From Clavelina lepadiformis (taxonomy: Eukaryota > Chordata > Ascidiacea > Aplousobranchia > Clavelinidae), in NCBI RefSeq assembly GCF_947623445.1, contig NC_135240.1, positions 7,130,001-7,194,000 of the forward strand: a DNA stretch of 64,000 nucleotides, read 5' to 3'. The notes under the pieces are model-generated. The model saw only the letters and a program-made list of their open reading frames with translations. It was not told where the DNA came from and did not search any database. This document shows positions 57,801 to 64,000 of this stretch, one piece after another. Both the position numbers and the translations under genes were made by a program. Numbering within the stretch: the stretch's first letter is position 1; each line of letters opens with the position of its first letter.

Positions 57801-60800
57801 CGGGGGTTCTGTAAACAAACGTTAATTGTGTAAGTTTTGTACATTACCTTTTAATGTAATTTAAAAGGTGATTCTGCGACATCCTAAATTTTACTTTTGT
57901 AACAATTTCTTGTACCATGCCTGGAAAAGTACAACAGGTTACATTTTACGATTGTCCTAGGGCAGACTACAGGCTTTTATTTACAAGTTTTACATACTCT
58001 CAATATTAATAGAACAAGCAGTGTTGCCTCCAGCAACAACGCACTTGATCGTTCCGTTGTCTTCGTAAGTTGGTTTTAAAATCTATTCGAAGAAGATAAG
58101 TAATATGCAAGGCAACAAGTAAAGTTACTTATATATGAGCTTCTTGAATATAAAATATTACCATAAAATGCTTATATAATCAAAGCAAGAAATTCGTGTC
58201 GTCAGGTACGAACAGCTTACCTTTAAAGTGTGTTTGTTTTCAAACGAAACTAACTCATATCTGTCATCTCCGGGTTCAACGAGTTCACCATTGTGGTACC
58301 ATTTGCATGATGGAATCCTGCCCTCAAATAGAGGTGAAGGGTCTGCTTGACATTCAAAGTCAACAATATCGGCAGTGTAAGGTAGGTCAAAATCTTCAAG
58401 TTTCTTTTCAAATTTCACTGGAAGAACTAAAAATATAGTTTAATATTTCATTTATCGCTGCAGTTATTGTTGCAGTTTACTTGCATGTATATTATATATA
58501 TTTATACATAAATGAAACTTCACAAGTACAGTACAGTATACTTTATTCTTCAATGGCACAATTTATAAGATGTTTATAAGCACAACGTCACGCTTGAGTA
58601 ACAACGACGATAACAGCAGCGAACAAGATTTGTGTTGCCAATGTAAACCTAGCACTTTTTTCATTCTAAAGATTCAGAGCACATTTAAACCACAAGCATC
58701 GAAATTTTTTGTTTGATTAATACAAATGGTACTTTAAAAAAAAAACTATTTGTTTTATTTGTTCAACATGTACGTTTAGCGTATTTGTAATCAAACATTT
58801 AGGTTGCCATAAATTTCATTTGGCAACAGTAATTATGTTGTCTTCATAAATCCAAAAATGCTGGTAGAGAGAAGATGCATCATTCGTGAGGACTAAAGTT
58901 ACAATTGAAAGGATTGATGGACGTGATGAACAGTAAATCGTTTGCACTTCAAAATCAATGGATGAACACAACTCATAACAGGTTTATAAGTTTTTTATAT
59001 TGCAAACAAAAGTATTGTGTAAGATGTTTTTAGTGTCCGATATTGGCAGTGTCAGTCTTTTTGCGACCAGAACCGGAAGACTTATTCAAACTGAAATCAG
59101 ATTTAAAATAAATAAATAAACAAACAATATTTGAAAAAGGTTTTTTGGGTAGGTATGGGGTACTTTAGTTTTACAATCAAATGTTTTACACCTGTTTAAA
59201 CTGTTTCTATGTACTTGAAGAAGCATGTTTGACTCATATCATTTATAGCCTATATGTTAATCATGACTGATTTTCCGTGAGTCTGGTGTGAAAGCGTGCT
59301 TTGAAGCTTTAATTCTTAGTTTTTTTGTTATAAACTGGTCTTCAAACAAGCAAGTTCTTGACTCTTGCGCTGTTACTGAGTGTTATAGTAACTTTGTGGC
59401 CAAACGACTAATAACTAGTTCAAGGTTAAAATATATGTACATTTACTTGCAAGCTAAACAATTTACAAAAATAGCTTATCAAACTGAGTAGTTCTTGGTG
59501 CTTTTATAATAACACTGGCATGAAATTCTTTAATGGATTGCTGATGTGTCAGGATAAGAAATTAATGCATTATGAAAGAAAAAAGGCCTATTAATTATCC
59601 TTGCCAATATGTTTTTTATTATATTTGAAAACTGTTTGATGTAGAGGTATGGTGTAGGCCAGACATGTCCAACCAGTGGCCCGCGGGCCACAGTGCGGCC
59701 CGCCAGGTTGTTCCAAGCGGTCCGCGTGGTGCTCAGCAAAATGTTAGAAGTTCATACTAGCCATCACTATTTGATGCAGTTTACATCAAAGCAATGGAAA
59801 TTTTCGAAATTTTCGCATTTTCGTGTCGTGGACTACATTAAATCTATTTCTTAACTATATAAACTGCATAGGAAAGTCGTTTTATGATACTATTTTTTTC
59901 TGAAAAAATCATGTGGCCCGCGTTGTCATTCAAAATTTTGTATTTGGCTCTACAGTGAAAAAGGTTGCACATGCCTGGTGTAGGCTGTATGCTATACTAG
60001 TATTGTTGATATTTTGATAAATTTGTAAACTAATTCATAATAACGGTGAAGTTGATGATCTTTAAACCGAAAAGGCAAGTAATTATCATTGTGAAAATTA
60101 ATGAAGGGAATTATTTTTGACTTAATAATGGTCAGTTTGTCACATAAACAAACCAAACTAAATATTTTGAAATGTTTCACGCTAAAACAATTAGTCTTTA
60201 ATTTTTTCAGTTACATATGATACTGATATTGTGCATAATTAACATTTAACATTACGTAGTCTGAAACTGCTATCCTTCATCAATAACTTTGTAATTTTAA
60301 GAAAAATTTTATTGAACAAAATTAAAACAGACCACCTAAAGTTTAAAGAATTTTATACCTAAAAAAGTTTTAAATTAAAATTTAAAACTTTAAAAATTAT
60401 ATGAGTGATTTATTATGGTTTTTAAACGTTATGATATATTTTCATTAAAACTAACAAAAAGTCAATGCTTTATGCAGGTTGTAACATTCTTATTTTTTAC
60501 TTACGTCCATCGACCACCAAATTAACCAAGTAAGAACCTCCAAGGCCGCTAATTCTGTACATAGCTATGTCATCTTGGGTTGCATCTTTAATTATGAGAG
60601 ATCTGCCACATCCTTGGGTGACAAACTCGTATCTAGCATTATCATTTGTTGTGATGCTGTAGTCATTCTTAGTCCATGCAACCTGAAGAAAACACATTAC
60701 TTTTTTACGGTAAGAATATTTAGCAAGCCTATGCCACCTCTAGGATTTATGCAAAAGATAACATTAATCGTAACAAATTTCATTGTTTTCTATTATGTAT

Positions 60801-63800
60801 ATGTATTTATGTTTGGATAGTTTCATATTTCTGTCCATTATTCTATTAGGTATTTTGTTTACTTCTGCATTTGGTTTTGAAAGGACGCAATCAAACACAG
60901 CTGTTTCTCCACTCTTTATATGAACATCAGTTGGAAAGCGCAGGAACCTTACTGGCGCCACTATAATACATGTAAGCTCTTGATTTTGTCTTAGTGAAAA
61001 CAAAAGTAAGTAAAAGTTATTTTACTACTCATAAATGTTTGGTCTTTCTGTGTTAGGTTTAAGCATGCAACTTATAAATTTTCATTTTAATTGAAGCTTT
61101 TTATTTCAATATGCTGTTAACTTAGTGTCTCAAAACACTGTCTTTATTTCACACTTACTGCCGCCTATGGTGAGATCAGCTGTAGTGGTACAGTTGTTAT
61201 ATTCTGCTACACAGTGCACAACTTGAACATCATCTTGGCAGCAGTTATTAATTAATAGGCCCCGCTTGTTACCGATGGAAATGATGTCATATTTTCCAGT
61301 AGGGGCTAAAGTCACCTGCAACAATCTGTTTCTTGACGGGGTTTGTTAAGTTACACCCACTAGTTTAATACCTATAACTTTTTTTATAACTTTGCCCATA
61401 ACATTTGTGTAGTTTAAACCTTAGTAAGTGTTTTATATGCACGTTACATACAGTATATATACCTCCTTCCAGTTTCCAAGGTACCATGTAACCTTTGTAC
61501 GGCGATCTTTTACATGACACACAAATCGACCTTGGCTGCCCTCAGCAACATAGCAGTCTTTGATTTTAGATGAGAATGCTGGAGTGTAGAAATGTAATTA
61601 GAAATATTGCAAAGGTGGCTGTCTCGTTTTTTTTTTGTCAGAAGTATTGCATTTTACCATCTCGACGGGCTTCTTCTTCCAATAAACGTAATCTTTCCTG
61701 TTCCTCTTCAAGCTTTTTCTTTGCAATTTCTCGAATTGCATTCTGCCGATCCAAAACATCATCTGGGTACAGTTAACAATGTATAATTATAATAGTGACA
61801 TGATACAGTCAACTTAGAACTTAAGTGACAAGTTTTACCAAATGGTTCTCCAATTGTTACAAAGCAAGACTGCAAGGATGGGATTCCTTTACCAATCTGG
61901 TTAACTGCGGTTACCCGAAAGAAATAAGTTTGTCCTGAATTGAATGGAATTAGTTACTTCAAATGTAAATGATTGTAATACGATTGTTTCTTGTAACTAT
62001 TTTTGTCTTATAACATAAAGGACTTTACCAAAAACAAGTCCTGAAACTATGTATTTTTCATCTTGAACTTGTTCAGGCAGTTTATTGCATGGAATCCAAA
62101 AATCTGCGTCTTCTTTGCGCCTGAAAGTTTGAATTTACCGTTTCATATAGGTTAAGTTGATTATGTTTCCAGCTTCTGTTTTGCTTTTAATTTGCATAAT
62201 TTTTGAAAAGGAAGATATAGACAAAACTGCATTTGAAGTTCACTTGTATACAATCACACCTTTCTACAAGATATCCTACGAATTCACCATCCCCCATCGT
62301 ACTTGGCTTTTTCCATGTGAGATCAACAACGTCATCTAGCATGGATATTATCGTGAGATCTTTGGGCTCGCCCGGTCTTTCTATTATGAAAAACGGCAAT
62401 TATAAACATTTCATACCAGTTTATATGTTGAAGGAAAAAGTTTTTGTTTAGTAAGTAAGTCAGATATGATAACTTTAAAGATTCGATTTTGATTCCTGAC
62501 GGAGAAAATCGATCGATTCCGTTTCCATCTTTACCTAAAAGTTAACGTACTAAACTTAAGTTTTGCTTCAGGTGACAGGCACAACGGCATAAAGCTGCGC
62601 CCGAATAAACCAATGCGCGCAGATTTTGAATTAGTACAACTATAAGCAGATCAATTCTATTTCGCTAACTCCTGTCAGTGTCGCTGTGGAAGAAAGGTAG
62701 TAGCTACACAACATTTTTACGCGTACGTATAGGAAATATGGATGTTTAGCTAACACAAATGCTGCTTGTCTCATAATAAATTGTTGTTGGTGTATTATAC
62801 GTTGGACTTGTATGGTTTTGTCCAGTATCATACGCATGCCTTGAGTAAAATGTTTAGTCATACTTGCCGTGCTTGAATGATTTGCAAAGTATTCTTAGCG
62901 TAAGTTCTACAGGATTAATAATATAAATATTTAATTGTTCCAACCGTTAGAACGAGTTTTTTATCGCTTTATGACAGGAAATCGGAGTGAAACTAACAAT
63001 ATGGTCAATGTTGTAAACAAGTCTTTAACTACCGAATGTGATTGTGGTGAAAAACCATATGTATTTTTGGCACAATAATTGGAAGTAGAAACTAGTTGCT
63101 AGTTGCATAATACAAACTCTCCCGCCTAATATTTTAGAAAGCGACATAAAGGCTTGACGTAGGCAAGAGATAGGCTCGGTTTGCCGTTTGTTTTGTCCTG
63201 ATCGATAAAATGCTAGCATTCATGCATAGATTTTCAGTATTTACGAAAAAGTTGGTACGAATGCGTGCTGTGTGTTATTCCGCATTTTAAAAGTCAATTT
63301 TAATTGATTGTTTTTAGAATCAATTAGAACCAATTTCTATGTTTAACTCTGACATTTGTGATGTTTCCGCAAGGAAATGCGTTAAACTTTTAAACAATGA
63401 ATAAACTCACCTGGGTCCTTTGCCTGAATTCTTCCAGGCATAATTTTCCAATCTCCACAGCCAACCTCATTACACGCTCTCAAACGGAATTCGTACTTTT
63501 CTCCTGAATTTAGGTTATCGATGGTAAAGTGACGTTGACTGAGTGGCTTGTTGTTTACTGGACGAAATTTTCCACCGCAGGGTCGACTAAAGAAAATGCA
63601 ATTAGGTATGATAGGCAACTGTGAAAGTGTTTCACTGCATATAGCTTGGTTGTTGAGAGTGTGTCGTTCCGTTGCTTACTATTCCAAGTAATAACCGGTA
63701 ACTCGAGATCCGCCATCCGTACTTGGTGGTTCCCAACAAAGTTTTATTGAATTTTTCGTCACACAAGGTTTGCCTTTATCGTCAGCAACGCGGAATATTC

Positions 63801-64000
63801 CTTGTACTCCACCCCACCAATTAGGTGGTTCTGAAGAAGAAAATGCTGTTTTTGAATTTTACTTTTTGATTATGGTCTTCGCATACGCAATTACGCATTG
63901 TAATTTTGCTTTCTGCAGTTAGTGTGAAAATGAAATGAGGATTTATATATAAATGGTGTGCAAAAAATCAAACTCATTTCTTCAAATAGGACTTACGCAT
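54880..64000 (-). CDS. Titin/MyBP-C-family sarcomeric Ig/FN3 protein, 3' part (5' end beyond the right edge)
   Basis: Exons, 5' to 3' on the minus strand: 64000-63997 (end only), 63830-63680, 63586-63411, 62380-62260, 62120-62029, 61934-61839, 61762-61658, 61578-61463, 61315-61159, 60960-60863, 60682-60505, 58426-58221, 58082-57998, 57808-57761, 57640-57495, 57122-56978, 56860-56730, 56670-56560, 55496-55383, 55239-55149, 55043-54880. About 844 residues in phase. Domain order: FN3 (WEPPSTDGGSRVTGYYLEY), FN3 (DLTWKKPSTMGDGEFVGYLVE), a short charged coiled coil (DRQNAIREIAKKKLEEEQERL), three Ig domains, a Pro-rich hinge (PPPPPPV), Ig, a highly charged linker (EFQKMLKKSAELFEEEE), Ig (DDAGTYTCQI), and a short tail. 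Ig/FN3 series interrupted by charged linkers are typical of thick-filament and M-band proteins (MyBP-C, myomesin, IGFN1). The closest family member is undecided. The last exon is read through to a TGA; a donor at its CAG|GTCAGT is a possible alternative. Confidence 0.88.
55686..56534. mobile_element. hAT-like non-autonomous element in an intron of the Ig/FN3 gene
   Basis: CAGGGCTCTTCAACC at 55686-55700 is mirrored by GGTTGAAGAGCTCT at 56521-56534. The flanks GTATTAGA and GTATAGAA could be a worn 8-bp target duplication. About 850 bp with no coding frame. It sits between the exons at 56670-56560 and 55496-55383. Confidence 0.6.
58542..58547 (-). promoter_or_regulatory. Polyadenylation signal inside an intron of the Ig/FN3 gene
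   Basis: AATAAA on the minus strand, about 480 bases downstream of the exon-like segment ending at 59030. Confidence 0.4.
59030..59090 (-). CDS. Candidate alternative or nested terminal exon
   Basis: On the minus strand GATTTCAG ends at 59091. It is followed by a phase-2 open segment of 19 residues (LNKSSGSGRKKTDTANIGH) and a TAA at 59032-59030. AATAAA follows at 58547-58542. Entering from the neighbouring upstream exon (phase 1) would give an immediate stop (L then TGA), so it does not fit that splice. It could belong to a nested gene, to an isoform spliced from a phase-2 exon (ending 62260 or 63680), or be chance. Confidence 0.3.
59660..59977. mobile_element. hAT-family MITE with intact 8-bp target duplication
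   Basis: 318 bp from CAGACATGTCCAACC to GGTTGCACATGCCTG, flanked by exact direct repeats GTGTAGGC (59652-59659 and 59978-59985). Ends rich in GTGGCCCGCGGGCC are typical of the same broad hAT group as 42498-42838, but the sequences differ enough to be separate families. No coding frame. It is inserted in the 2.1 kb intron of the Ig/FN3 gene. Confidence 0.9.

Larger units (their letters stand above)
58427..60504. other. Long (2.1 kb) intron of the Ig/FN3 gene
   Basis: The longest intron of the gene in view. It contains the hAT MITE at 59660-59977, and an exon-like segment with its own stop and poly(A) signal (59090-58542, minus). The remainder is AT-rich without features. Confidence 0.6.

Noticed and set aside
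1-64000. CRISPR arrays, operons, origins, endogenous retroviruses or Polintons
   Set aside because: Direct repeats with unique spacers, polycistronic spacing, reverse transcriptase, integrase or capsid signatures were not seen on either strand.

Overview
This is a 64 kb stretch of an AT-rich animal genome. The genes have short introns with GT/AG boundaries, and several products are metazoan- or chordate-type: a USPL1 SUMO isopeptidase, CNOT11, LRRC51, an SH3BP5-type RAB11 exchange factor, and a sarcomeric Ig/FN3 giant protein. The small introns, low GC and mixture of chordate-type muscle protein with invertebrate-type domain shuffling suggest a tunicate (ascidian) or another marine invertebrate deuterostome. 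That placement is inference. I see no prokaryotic, viral or organellar genes.

Layout. 1-3731 (-): 5' part of a large secreted or membrane leucine-rich-repeat protein, running off the left edge. 5.3-8.2 kb: a repeat-rich spacer with a 1.56 kb terminal-inverted-repeat DNA element and three copies of an unclassified dispersed repeat. 9093-15777 (+): nine-exon USPL1 gene. 16.6-18.0 kb: a hAT relic and two more repeat copies. 18222-21151 (+): eight-exon CNOT11. 21.2-26.0 kb: apparently empty. 26043-26645 (+): intronless linker histone H1 with a poly(A) signal. 26.7-31.2 kb: no gene found, with a hAT remnant, a hairpin and an odd GC-richer patch. 31184-32922 (-): six-exon LRRC51. 34387-38128 (-): ten-exon pentraxin + zona pellucida (ZP) + transmembrane protein. 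38.1-44.7 kb: spacer with a hAT MITE that keeps its 8-bp target duplication. 44715-47645 (+): SH3BP5-type gene. 48240-49885 (-): five-exon gene I do not recognise. 51977-53905 (+): C-type-lectin/mucin/transmembrane protein. 54880-64000 (-): 3' part (at least 21 exons) of a titin/MyBP-C-family muscle protein, with hAT insertions in two introns and a cryptic terminal exon in one.

Exon models were built by hand from splice signals, reading phase and family resemblance. Phases close exactly (total length divisible by three) for USPL1 (1675 aa), CNOT11 (452 aa), LRRC51 (254 aa), the pentraxin-ZP protein (704 aa), the SH3BP5-type protein (461 aa) and the unknown gene (307 aa). The genes do not form one pathway; this is an ordinary mixed gene neighbourhood. 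The most novel item is the pentraxin-ZP transmembrane fusion, followed by the lectin-mucin protein with a tyrosine-rich tail, a triplicated motif next to a SUMO-interacting motif in USPL1, and the unclassified TIR element.
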